From Oscheius dolichura (taxonomy: Eukaryota; Nematoda; Chromadorea; Rhabditida; Rhabditidae), in contig OW051497.1 in assembly GCA_932521035.1 (NCBI GenBank), forward strand, positions 6,448,001 through 6,512,000: a DNA stretch of 64,000 nucleotides, read 5' to 3'. Made by a program: the position numbers and the translations under genes. Positions 23,557-33,252 of this stretch are shown here, in pieces. The notes under the pieces are model-generated. The model was not told the DNA's origin, did no database searches, and was given only the letters and a program-made list of their open reading frames with translations. Position 1 is the first letter of the stretch, and each line of letters begins with the position of its first letter.

Positions 23557-24556
23557 TTAGAACTGTTTGCTCTGGTACAAGTTGAGCATCAGCTGAAGAT
23601 CAAACGGGTAGGTGGAGAAGGTATGCAAGATAGGGGACGAGATAATGGGCAGAGGGGAATACAGGGATGGCACGATGGGCATCAGAGATGGTTGTAGAGG
23701 GGGGACCATTGTTGGGAAGGGAGCTCGAACCAGCTGAGGATCCAAATAAGGGAAAGTGGATAGAGCTGTGGACAACTAAAAAGGCGGATTAGAGCTTGTT
23801 TATAAATAACTAACCGAAATATCTGCTGGTTTTGCCGGCACCATTGCCAATGTTTCCACATCAACTGGAGAATTGGACGACGAGACTTCCGAAGACGATG
23901 TGTTGTTATCTAAACGGGGGGTTGACACCATAAACGGCGTGGCATACCACTGAGACCAGTCTTGTTATTTTTGATATGGCGATCCAAAGCCCTCCGGGTG
24001 TCAATCAGATCACACTGCTCACAGCGACAGTTCACAAACTCACAACGCTTCTTATGGTCCTAAACCGAAGCCATGATGACTGTGAACAGTCAAACCACAC
24101 CTTTTTCCACATCAAAACTCCGTGATTCTTACACTTCTGACAAAAATAACACATGTTGGGGTTGCTGTCAGTAGGGCCATTCCACGGAACAACATCAGCT
24201 TCGGAGGCATCTGTAGTTCTTTGGAACTTCTTGTCCTGTTCTCGGCGGATACGAATCTGTGTAGACATAATGGACCTTCGTTGGCGGACTAATTTACACT
24301 GAAAAAGATTCGTATTGTCTACTCATATGGACTATAAACCTTCCAACAATCACAGCTCTTAAATTGACAAAGATGTCCGCGGGTCTCGATAATAATACCG
24401 TGCTGGCGGCACATTCCACAATGTCTCTTGACATCTGAACAAATAGATTTTTGAATTATTATTGTATCTCGTCGCCATACCTTTAGGGATCTTCTTCCCG
24501 TACCCGAAGAAACGTTGACAGTCGCCCGACTTGGGAGAGATAGGCGCGGCGTCCAT
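23557..24556 (-). CDS. DMRT transcription factor with two DM domains (mab-3-like)
   Basis: Six exons, about 258 residues; the ATG follows TTTCAG. It starts MDAAPISPKSGDCQRFFGYG. DM domain 1 reads CGMCRQHGIIIETRGHLC, then CDCWKCKLVRQRRSIM and the basic tail QIRIRREQ. DM domain 2 reads CQKCKNHGVLMWKKDHKKRC, then CRCEQCDLIDTRRALDRH. A Ser/Pro-rich C-terminus follows (PLQPSLMPIVPSLYSP) and ends LMLNLYQSKQF. The introns (about 37 to 45 bases) fall inside both DM domains. Two DM domains in one protein is the MAB-3 arrangement, a sex-determination and neuronal regulator in Caenorhabditis. DM domains bind DNA through intertwined zinc sites. DM1 has one residue between GH and the next Cys where the usual spacing is three. 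A role in sexual differentiation is inferred from the family. Confidence 0.9.
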
Positions 24557-24875
24557 CTGAAAGTTCCTAATAGATCAGATCTATTTTTGGAGAGGAGAGA
24601 GGGAGCGGTACTGGTAGGCAGCTCAACTGCTTCTACCAACCCTTATAAAGAAAGCAAAGGCGATAGCTGCGAAAATCCGGCCTAGTGTCTCAGTGGAGCG
24701 TCATAAGTAAGACTCTTCTAGGCCAGCTTTGGTAATCCTAATATATTTTATGGTGTGTAGGGCAGGTAAGAGGGGAAAGTCACGCTCACTTATCATAATA
24801 GAGCTCTTCGAAGGAGAGTGCGGTAATCTATTGAAAGAAGAATAAACAAAAAGGCAAAAGAAACAGCTAGCTGGC

Positions 24876-25353
24876 ATGATCCCATTTAAACAATATTTGA
24901 TGTTGACAGTAGTCTGCCAAATCCAGCTTAATTCTCTTCTTCTATTTTGGCGCCCAACATACGCAGGGCTACATCGCTTCCGGCAACCCCACTACGTAGG
25001 CACCCTACGTAGAAGCGAATGCTGCTCTCCAGTACACGGTGAGCATTATACAAAGAGTTTTATCCCCGGCCAAAGAAGCTTGACGCCTGTTCGAGGCCAA
25101 AAACAGGTGAGACTTTTGACGTAACAAAGGATTAACCGAAGCTATAATAGAACGTCGTTTCCGCTCTATGTTTTAATTTTTATTCTGCTTTGTTGTGAGT
25201 TACTTGTAGACATATGGAGGGGATGAAAACAAAAGGACATTATGTGTTGCAAACTGCCACACAGCCGGCGAACGAACCAGGTCGTCTTTCAAAAAAGCTA
25301 GAGGAGGTTATCTCGCCCATCTGCCTCGCGTTTTTTTTTGTAAATCGGTGTAG
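24876..25353 (+). CDS. Small secreted Cys-rich protein
   Basis: Two exons, roughly 115 residues. It opens MIPFKQYLMLTVVCQIQLNS, a signal peptide, then LRRSECCSPVHGEHYTKSF. A GTGAGA donor follows GQKQ at about 25114, and an acceptor (CTTGTAG) at 25209 joins in frame to TYGGDENKRTLCVANCHTAG. It ends RVFFCKSV before TAG at 25351-25353. The LCVANC spacing and the following basic, Gly-rich part recall the middle of the LU genes. Downstream frames near 25390-25580 hold LQGGCLSYGRQC, so this could be the front of a fourth, poorly resolved LU gene. That link is speculative. Confidence 0.4.
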
Positions 25354-25729
25354 ACTGGAACTACAGAAAAAGTTGTCAAAACTAGGCTAACATTTGCAGT
25401 CAACGAATTACGATCTCGAAAGATTCAACGTCGCCTCCTTACAAGGAGGTTGTCTGAGTTATGGCAGGCAATGTTTGCGTAGCTGTTTCTAGAGGTTGTA
25501 ACATGTTTTCCTCATCAGTCAAAAGACCAACGGGGCCTAAAGATTGCAAGGAATGCTTAAGATCAGCTTCCTAATCCGTGATGTGACTTCACGCAACAGA
25601 TCCTGAGCTACTTCTGACACGACTGGGTCTCAAAAAGCTACGTATAGCGAGGCTTAGTTCTGCTTTCGAGGAGGAAAGTGAAGAGCCTGGTCATAATACA
25701 AAACTACTTGAAAGAAAAGGTGACGGCCA

Positions 25730-25825
25730 CGAGAGGTTTTTGCAAAATGTTAGGGACAAGCGTTCTGTAATCGGAGCCATGCCGCACGGCAACTGCCCAC
25801 AGGCAACATTTTGCACTACCTCTCG
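25730..25825 (-). ncRNA. Candidate miRNA hairpin with let-7-type seed
   Basis: The arms CGAGAGGTTTTTGCAAAATG+TT (25730-25751) and the segment at 25805-25825 are near-perfect inverted complements around a 53-base loop. On the minus strand the 5' arm reads AGAGGTAGTGCAAAATGTT, whose positions 2 to 8 equal the let-7 seed GAGGUAG. Structure and seed are seen directly. Expression is not shown, the loop is long and the first base is A rather than U. Confidence 0.3.
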
Positions 25826-26996
25826 GGAAACAGCAAGGACAAGTCTGTACAAGACTAGCTTTTCAAAGTTGTGAAAGAATTAGGGGCACCTGAGAGCTTG
25901 TTGCAAAGATGACATTCATGATAACGAAGGAGTCGCAGTTTTTTACCCAGGTTGACCGCGGAGTTTTTTTGCCCCTCTAGACGTCCCCACAAGGACGTCG
26001 CAAAGGGAACTGGGCAGATGCCTAACAGCAGATTGCACTTCTCACCTAGTCATGGAAATATTTCTTGACGAGTTCACTATAAGCACTTAGACTGCCCTAA
26101 AGGGCAAGTTACACTACAATGTCATGCTGAAAGCAGCAGTTGCTCGCAGACAAGCCTGTAAATGGCTGTTCATGGACCATCAGATTTGGAAGCAGGGAGT
26201 ATTTGGTTATTAGAATGGAAGAAGACTTCATTGATTCAGAGGAACCTTGGAGAGGGAGATGTAGAGTTTACTTAGGTATTTATGGGTAGGTACACTTTAA
26301 GTGTGACTTGTAGGAGATTATATCGCACAGTCTAATTACCTTACATAAGATGGACGATAAAACGTGGTAACTGACAATATGAGACCTTCAAAATAAAATG
26401 GGCGTAAAGTGTTAATCCGGGAGCCGGGAGGCTCTTTTTTGCTACCTCTGATTATTTAGCTGTCAATCGCAATCGCCGTCAAAAATCGCTTTGTTAACAT
26501 CCGGGAAATCCCATTTGACTGTTCACTCTGATCATCGAGCATTACAAAAACGATGCCGCCTGTTAGGGTTTGAACTTCTTAAAAGGTTGACCAAGGGCCC
26601 TTATCTCGCCACGGGCACGGATAGGGCAGTGTAAACACCAAAAAAGTACTGCCTTATTGTGTGGTGTCCTCATTTCACCACATGGGCCGAGCTTCATCGA
26701 ATTATAGTCTAGACAAATGTATTACCTGTAACCGTATGTGCTAGTAGCCGAAGCAACTGAAAAGTAAAAGGAGCCCGCTATCACAAACTATTAAGAAGAG
26801 AATAAGTCTGGAAACAAAAGGTCGTGCTGAATCACATTCGCCGTGATTCAGTTCTCGTCGAAATGAAACAATCTATACCGTTCTCATTAAATTCTTTTCA
26901 TCTTTTCTAATTACGATATATTGCATTTTAAATAAACCCTTGCCGATTATTTCGCAACAGTGTTACCTTCCCCTAATTATAGACTATTATTTGTAA

Positions 26997-27291
26997 CTGA
27001 AAACCCTTTTTACCATCCTGAAAACTAGTTCAGTAGAGCGAAAGGATCAGTGGAATGCGAACTCTCAAGGCAAAAACACAGAAAGGCAATGGGAGCCATA
27101 AATTTACAGCCATCCCTTCGGTTTGTGCAGTCTTTATCATCTGAACTGTCTTGAGCCAACCATATAACTGTCAGATATACAGTCGGCAAGAGTGGTTTTC
27201 TCCCAGTGTGGAGAAAAACATGATTTATGGCTCCCTTTTGTGTGGTAGTCCTTTATTTCTTCACTAGAGCTCATTAAAAAGGGTTTTCAGT
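26997..27291. mobile_element. MITE-like element with terminal inverted repeats
   Basis: The ends ACTGAAAACCCTTTTTA (26997-27013) and its exact complement (27275-27291) form 17-base terminal inverted repeats. An inner inverted pair, GGGAGCCATAAAT (27091-27103) and ATTTATGGCTCCC (27223-27235), makes the element largely foldable, with a TTTTCTCC/GGAGAAAA hairpin at 27197-27218. There is no coding capacity. A target-site duplication is not obvious. Confidence 0.55.
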
Positions 27292-28014
27292 AGGACGAAA
27301 GTAGATTCTTTATCATAAAGTGCAAAAAGACGCGACTATCAACGAAATGAAACAGTTCGACCTAAAACTACAGTAATCTTTGAAGCGCCACGTTGGCGTA
27401 GAGCCAATCTCGTAATTTTGACAGCTACCAATATCAAGCAGCCGTTATTGTCCATAAAATTCCGGCACGTTTGGCATGAACAAGTCATTACCACAACGAA
27501 TAGACGATACTTTTAAGATTTCCTATGAGGGGGAGAAGAAATGAACGGCAGGAGCAGCATAAAGTGAAAAATGCCCTGCTATTGGTTTTGAGAGAACTGG
27601 CTTCGAAGTGCGCTGGAAAAGATTGATCCTTGACAAAAGGGAACAAATCGGCTTAGTAATTGTGGAACAATATTCTTAATGGGGTAGGAGATCCAGACAA
27701 ACTCTCGCCCTGGCCGTAGTTTGCTGAAGAAGAAAGAAATGAGGCTGTTATACAAAGTATAGCTTATCTGCACACCCTCACATGTTGTTTTGGTTGAATG
27801 CAAAGCGTTTTCCGGGAAGCTAAAACTTCAGGAAAAATCACATCCAAATTGAGGGAGGATGTAATCATGAGGAACAGTAGCAAAGTATCGTTTTACAAGG
27901 CGATAAGATGCTGTCGAAAAAAGAATCCGTCAGTCTCATGATAAGGTGGAAAATACGACCACAACTGAACGGCTCGTCCATCGGCGTTCGATTTGTGCCG
28001 AGGAGGCAGATTCC

Positions 28015-28016
<2 letters not shown>

Positions 28017-28050
<34 letters not shown>
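28017..28050. repeat. Poly-G (34 bases) homopolymer
   Basis: An uninterrupted run of G read directly. It may form a G-quadruplex, or its length may be an assembly artefact. Confidence 0.9.
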
Positions 28051-28052
<2 letters not shown>

Positions 28053-28332
28053 TGATAGAAGAAGTGATCCATCCTTCGCTTCAAACTTTACAGCTTATGA
28101 CTTTCCGTCGACGCCATTTGTTCACGTCTGCTCCACTTTAATTTTGTCTAACCCACGAACATTCCAAAACTCCGTTTGATCTGTACGCTAAGATATTAGG
28201 CAGATTTAAGCAGCTTAAAACGAAATCGTGTCATGTACTCAAACAGATTGCCCAGGAAGAACGGCAGTAGGTCAGGAGGATAAGCTTACGCTCAGGCTCA
28301 GGAGAAAAACATGTTTATATTCGTTACACAAA

Positions 28333-29461
28333 TTATTTCACTGAGAGGACGCTAACGCTTGTCACTTTAGGTCTCGCACAGGAGAAGACAGCCTGACGGA
28401 CATTTTTAGACGTCAGGAGGAGAACAAACGGAGGAAGTAGAGTGGCCGCGTCAGTTAGGTAGTTGACAGTCTTCGAAAAAGCGTGGTAAACCTTGGCGTC
28501 TCGATAAGTCCACGCATCTAGATAGAACTACACGAATGCAAGAGAAGCTATAAGGTGTTCTCACACTCAAAATGGTCGCAGAAGCTTGTAGAACCAACTC
28601 GGTAAGACTGTAGATAAACAACTTCATTTCTGTCTTTCGTTGTACTCCACTGACTTTTAGTTTGCCCTAGAAACTGGTCTACTCTTTTCAGTGAGCTTAC
28701 CAGGAAGAAGAAGAGAAAGACTCCAAAATTGAATATCGCGCTCAAAATGGTTGTAACCAGTCTGGTCCCAATGACGTATTGATTGTACTGCATGTCCTAA
28801 ATTGTGTTGCTATACAGGCCATTTTAGAGTGGTATACTATGTCACAGTTAAACTTCTGATTATAATTGTCTGTGTCATTGTAGTATCCAAAGTAGACGTT
28901 GCAGTTTCCAACAAACAAAGGATACACCGACATGAAGGGTATTACGAAACATATCCCAACAGCTACCATATGATAAGATTTCCAGAGCTAAACGGGTCTT
29001 ACAAGGAACGTAAATCTCGCCATACTTCGCCAAGGCGAGACTGAATACAGATGATAATAAATCTGTCACAGGAAACTGTTGTAGCCAGAAGGAATTGAAG
29101 CAAGAGGCCGTGGTGTTTCACAAAGAAAGCAGGCCTCTCTATCCACCAGTGATGCTCATTCATCAAACCAGAAAAGAAGCAGTTATTTTTACAGGTATAC
29201 TCAGGTATGTAAAAGGTAATTGAACGGTCGATTTCCATTACAATGTTCTGCAACAAATACTTATAGTAGGTATCGATATTTTTGGAAAGATCCTAAACTG
29301 ACAGTTTTAAAACGAACCACAACTCCGCCGATGATAAATAAGCGGAAGAAGGATCCGCTACAGGTCTTTGTTCGTATTACTGTGATTATGACGAAGACGT
29401 AGAAAGGCACTCCAATAAGACCACTACCTGCCCATACTATAAATCCAGGATCCGTTAGCAT
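28333..29461 (-). CDS. Serpentine 7TM chemoreceptor-like GPCR
   Basis: About seven exons and 320 residues. The ATG at 29461 follows TTTACAG. TM1 reads IVWAGSGLIGVPFYVFVIIT, then DLSKNIDTYYKYLLQNIV. TM3 reads LLLQFLLATTVSCDRFIIIC, with CDRF in the DRY-like place. TM4 is MVAVGICFVIPFMSVYPLFV, TM5 LVTTILSAIFNFGVFLFFFL, TM6 MKLFIYSLTELVLQASATIL and TM7 LTDAATLLPPFVLLLTSKNV. It ends SVSVLSVK. Introns of 32 to 41 bases join the frames in phase, for example 28833-28873 inside the CDI/DMQ junction. The architecture is that of nematode Sr chemoreceptors (Srg/Srv-like), but the family is not assigned with certainty. It lies divergent to the LU gene at 30193. Confidence 0.75.
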
Positions 29462-30192
29462 CTGTAAAGTTTGAATTTTAGAGTCGTGGAAAGCTGTGAA
29501 CAAGGGAGCGGATTACAGTTACCGGTGGGCAAAGCCACTAACTGAAAAATGAACCCTAACAACTTATTGGCCGCTCACTGAACGTCTGAAAGCTCATTGG
29601 ACGCTGAGCCATGGTAACCAGATCTAATCGGGTTTTCCCGTTCAGTAACAGCTGTGATTGAAACCAAACAACAGACAGATATCATGAAAATAACATTAAC
29701 CTCGACCAGCTGGCTTCCGATGTCGAAAGTCTAAACGTTGAAAGGAAATATTGAAATGGAACCAATGGGGGACCGTTCTTCGGAAAGCATACATTTTTCG
29801 AGAGTTCTGGCAGGATTACATCCAGTATTATTCTCATGCTCCACTTTACACCTTTTTCAATAGCCGCAACAACCGTTACTGTCGCAGAGGCCAGGCTTCT
29901 TGGAGTCCCAACAGAAGCGATCGTGCTCTATTACTTCGCCCGTGGAACTTTCAATGCTATGGTCAGAAACACGGACTATCCCCTCACCCTCTCTTTCACT
30001 GTTGCGGAGCGACGGTTTTGATCCGATGCATCAGCGTGTCAACCAGTTTCCATTTATCCTCTTTCCCCGTGAACATGGTGATTTTTCCACCTTCCCATTT
30101 AGGCGGCTCTGTTTGTTTCCACTTTATTATGTCTGTTAATCTCGGTTATTCTGTCTGTTCTGCCCATTCTGTTTATTTCACAACTGGTTCAG
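29462..30192. other. Divergent intergenic region, several open frames
   Basis: Lies between the divergent receptor and LU gene. The plus strand from about 29754 to 30140 is open in more than one frame, with a TAG acceptor-like site near 29866. No consistent gene could be built. The promoters of both neighbours must lie here. Confidence 0.4.
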
Positions 30193-30813
30193 ATGATTGT
30201 CTGGCTGATTTTTTCCTATGTCTCTCTTTCTTCTGCCATTTCCTGCTACGCAGGAACGCATGAATTCCTCCAGACGAACATCACTTTGGATAAACACGAA
30301 TGCCCCGAACGGTCTTCGTGCTTCGTCTACATTTACGCGTCTAACGCAACAGACGCTGCAAATGTTACAGACTCCTCCCAGGTGAGCTATGACCATCCAC
30401 CGCCGCCAAAAGGAAGGAGACGTCTTACATATTCTAAGACCGTTTTGAATAATAACTAGCCTCGGCTATTTAATCACTTCCTTCCTTGTTTATACCCAGA
30501 ATTGTTTCTGTTGAGGTTGATGCATATGTGAAACGCGGATGTTTGGAAGAGTACGAGGTGCCCCTGTTCTATAGTCAAGTAAGAGACGTGCTTCCTGAGA
30601 TGACATTTATACTAGGTGCAATGCAAGCAGCTGCTGAACCTACAGTCCCGCCTTACAGTTTCCGAATTGATGGATGGGCAACGCTGTGCTTGCACTACTG
30701 TATGTTACTCGGAAGGAAAAGGCAGTAGTTAATTCCAGGACTTCTGCAACAGTAGCCACTTCTACAGCTTCTTGTTCTCGTTGAGTGTACTACTAGTCTG
30801 GGCTACCTGGTAG
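30193..30813 (+). CDS. Ly6/uPAR (LU, three-finger) domain GPI-type protein 3
   Basis: The start at 30193 follows GGTTCAG directly. Exons: 30193-30338 (or to 30379), 30500-30578, 30616-30699 and 30739-30813. The signal peptide is MIVWLIFSYVSLSSAIS. The domain reads CYAGTHEF, HECPERSSCFVYIYA, VDAYVKRGCLEEYEVP, QVQCKQLL and QRCACTT|DFCN. It ends YSFLFSLSVLLVWATW, a GPI-type tail. With a GC|GTCTAA donor at 30339 the four exons total 384 bases (127 residues) in frame. The better-looking GTGAGC donor at 30380 puts exon 2 out of frame, so the first junction is uncertain. The C-x5-C then RGC then CxC...CN framework matches the LU genes at 5 and 16 kb. Function unknown. Confidence 0.8.
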
Positions 30814-31189
30814 TTTGTTATCACTTATTGTGTTTATAAAAATAACGTGTTTACATGAGTATATTTTTATTTCTCTGATGACATTTAAATAAAGTAAAGG
30901 GGAATGCAATGGCACTTTTGAGAAAGTTTCACAGTCGATCAACCCGTTCGATTGGCGGAGTAGGAGACCCTTCGACCGCAACACCGTTACCGTCGTCTGC
31001 GTCTGTTGCCAATGGAGCATACTCTTTATTTCTGAACTCGTCTACGTTACTTTTCCCAAATGTGGTTACCGTATTTTGTTGCTGTTCTTCCGTTGCATTG
31101 GTATTTGAGAAAAATTAAAATTACTGGGGGTGGTTGCCCGTTTCATTAGTAGTCTGAACTTGGGGGTAACGCCATTTGAGGATGCCGTC
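30814..31189. other. Convergent intergenic region, no gene
   Basis: 3' flanks of the LU gene (+) and the DMSR-type receptor (-). Nothing else recognised. Confidence 0.45.
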
Positions 31190-33252
31190 CTACCCGTAGG
31201 CTCTCGTGGGAAGCATGACCGTCCAGAATGTTTGTCTGTACCGCGAGGACATCAAGCAATACAAGATGAAGTTCACACAAGAGTTCACCAACGATAGAAG
31301 GTCCAGCAGATCTCCAATGTAAAAATATAAGTATCTAAAACGATGGGTGTGAGAGCGGAGAGCAAGGAAACAAAATGTGATAGCCTGCGAACGAACCTGT
31401 GAACATCGGCGGTGTAAATAGCGCAAAGGATAGAGATGACCCCTTGAGGAAGTTCCGTGATGAGGAAGACTACCAATATTAGGACGAGCATAGCTGTGGT
31501 TCTGTCAGGTTTATGTGACTTCCTGAGATACGCATATAATTGGATGCGGATTAGTGACTCACTTCTTAGTTAGATCACCGCCATTGGAACTGGCTGCTGT
31601 CAATTTCCTTCGGTGTCTTTCAGCGTCACGAATTTTCATAACTAGGCCTATAGAGAGGAGCAGCAGGAGTATACAAGGAATAATCTGTAAAGAAGAACTT
31701 GGTTTGGATGCGACGCAATAACCTTGAAGACTGTTCCGATCATCCATATGTTCCATTTGAAGAAGCGGCAATTGTTAGCAGTGGCGGCTTTGCTGACCAT
31801 AAAGGTGAAGACCTTCTCACTATGGTTGGCAGTATAACGGGAGGCACATTCACCTGGGGGCTCCCACATCCTGGAAAGAGATATTGCTTAGGGAATGCTT
31901 GTTATCATGAACTTCCAATTAACTAATGTTTTTATAAGTACTTGTAATTTTCTGCCTCACGGACTCCTAAGGTCACGTTGCCTGATTAACCAACTGGGCT
32001 TACACGAAAACAAATTGTAAATTTTTGTTGATCGTGAAGTATTCCACTAAAGGGCGCGACTCACAAATTGGGATACTCCGCAATGTCGTGAACTAAGAGT
32101 GTCGGAATACAGAGGATGAAGACGATGGCATACGTGGCAAGGCACAGTTTCCACGCAAACGCCGGCCTCTGCCAGAAGCTGAAATCTCTTTTTTATTAAC
32201 TTTCTTCTGTCCAGTGATACCTATTGAGTCTAGCTATCCTTAGCGTCATCCGCCGGATAAACGCCATTCCTACTGCCAGCCACAGGGAGGTGGTGTGAAG
32301 AGTGATTGACAACACTACATGCCACAGTAGGAACTGCATCCACGGGTGGGTGTAGGTGGCTGAGCTTAAAGATCGCCGATTTATCAGCTACCTTTCGTGT
32401 TATTTACCACGTATTCCTCCTCCTCAATACAAAATGAACAATGTAGATTAAATAGCTGGCCATGGTGCCTATGTCGCAAACGGCTACTGCTGTTAATATG
32501 CAATTAACCGCCGAATTCCGCATATTCGGTCTAAAAGGGTGTTTCATGATGTCAGACAAAAGTGTTACCTTGACAAGACCAGGACGTGAACCAGATTTGT
32601 GAGAATTCCAAAGAGACAGAGCCCCACACAGACAATTCCATGGATAGGCGCGTATGCACTGTAACATATATTTTGTGTAAATATGACAAATTATGCTTCC
32701 GGGGGCAGAGAGAAACCCAGACATACACTTCTGTTTATCGTTTCTTGGACTTCCTCGTACTCCGTGACATACGCCCACACTGTCAAAATTGTGATGACTT
32801 GAATTGAGTAATCATTGTGGTCATCCCCTGTTGTATTCGCAGCCTGACCTCTTCCCGTTCAAAGATCCCCCGTTGTCTCTTATGCAGCGATGATGCCCTC
32901 GAGGAATATTGCATTTTTGACCAGATCATGAATCGACTAGACCTTCGCCTCCAATAATGGAGAATTCTTCCATAGATCGCAGCTGCTAATTACAACCGCG
33001 TTTCCAGGAAAGGCAATCCTTTCAGAAACGAAGTAAATCATTGACCGCCCTTAAAGGAACATAAATTGCTTGAGCTGTCTCTGACAAACTTGCGCGGGTG
33101 TAGGGCCCCTGTGTGAACGGACATCGGACCCGATGTGAATTTCCGGACTTTTATCCTGTTTATTACCTTCGAAAATGTTCCAATCCGTTGAGGAAGCCGA
33201 CGGTGGCATTGTGGGACAGGTCGAAGAGAGGCGCGTCGTTGGGACATTCCAT
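31190..33252 (-). CDS. FMRFamide/myosuppressin (DMSR)-type neuropeptide receptor
   Basis: Exon 1 (about 33170-33252) reads MECPNDAPLFDLSHNATVGF then LNGLEHFR, an extracellular N-terminus with an NAT glycosylation site. A long intron of about 500 bases joins in phase to AYAPIHGIVCVGLCLFGILT (TM1). Then SAVNCILTAVAVCDIGTMAS (TM2), FLLWHVVLSITLHTTSLWLA (TM3), LCLATYAIVFILCIPTLLV (TM4), IIPCILLLLLSIGLVMKIRD (TM5), MLVLILVVFLITELPQGVIS (TM6) and DLLDLLSLVNSCVNFILYCL (TM7). It ends MSSRYRQTFWTVMLPTRAYG. The TELPQG in TM6 and LVNSCVNFILYCLMS in TM7 mark the DMSR/FMRFamide-receptor group. Introns are mostly 38 to 63 bases, with one of about 190 before the PPGECASRY exon. Peptide ligand unknown. Confidence 0.85.

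Larger units (their letters stand above)
25354..28332. other. Gene-poor region with hairpin, MITE-like element and G tract
   Basis: No supported gene beyond the weak LU-like frames near 25390-25580. The region holds an imperfect inverted repeat (25730-25825), a 295-base element with terminal inverted repeats (26997-27291) and a 34-base G run (28017-28050), each listed separately. Confidence 0.45.

Noticed and set aside
29751..30263. 170-codon plus-strand frame
   Set aside because: It overlaps the first exon of LU gene 3 in another frame and has no recognisable features.
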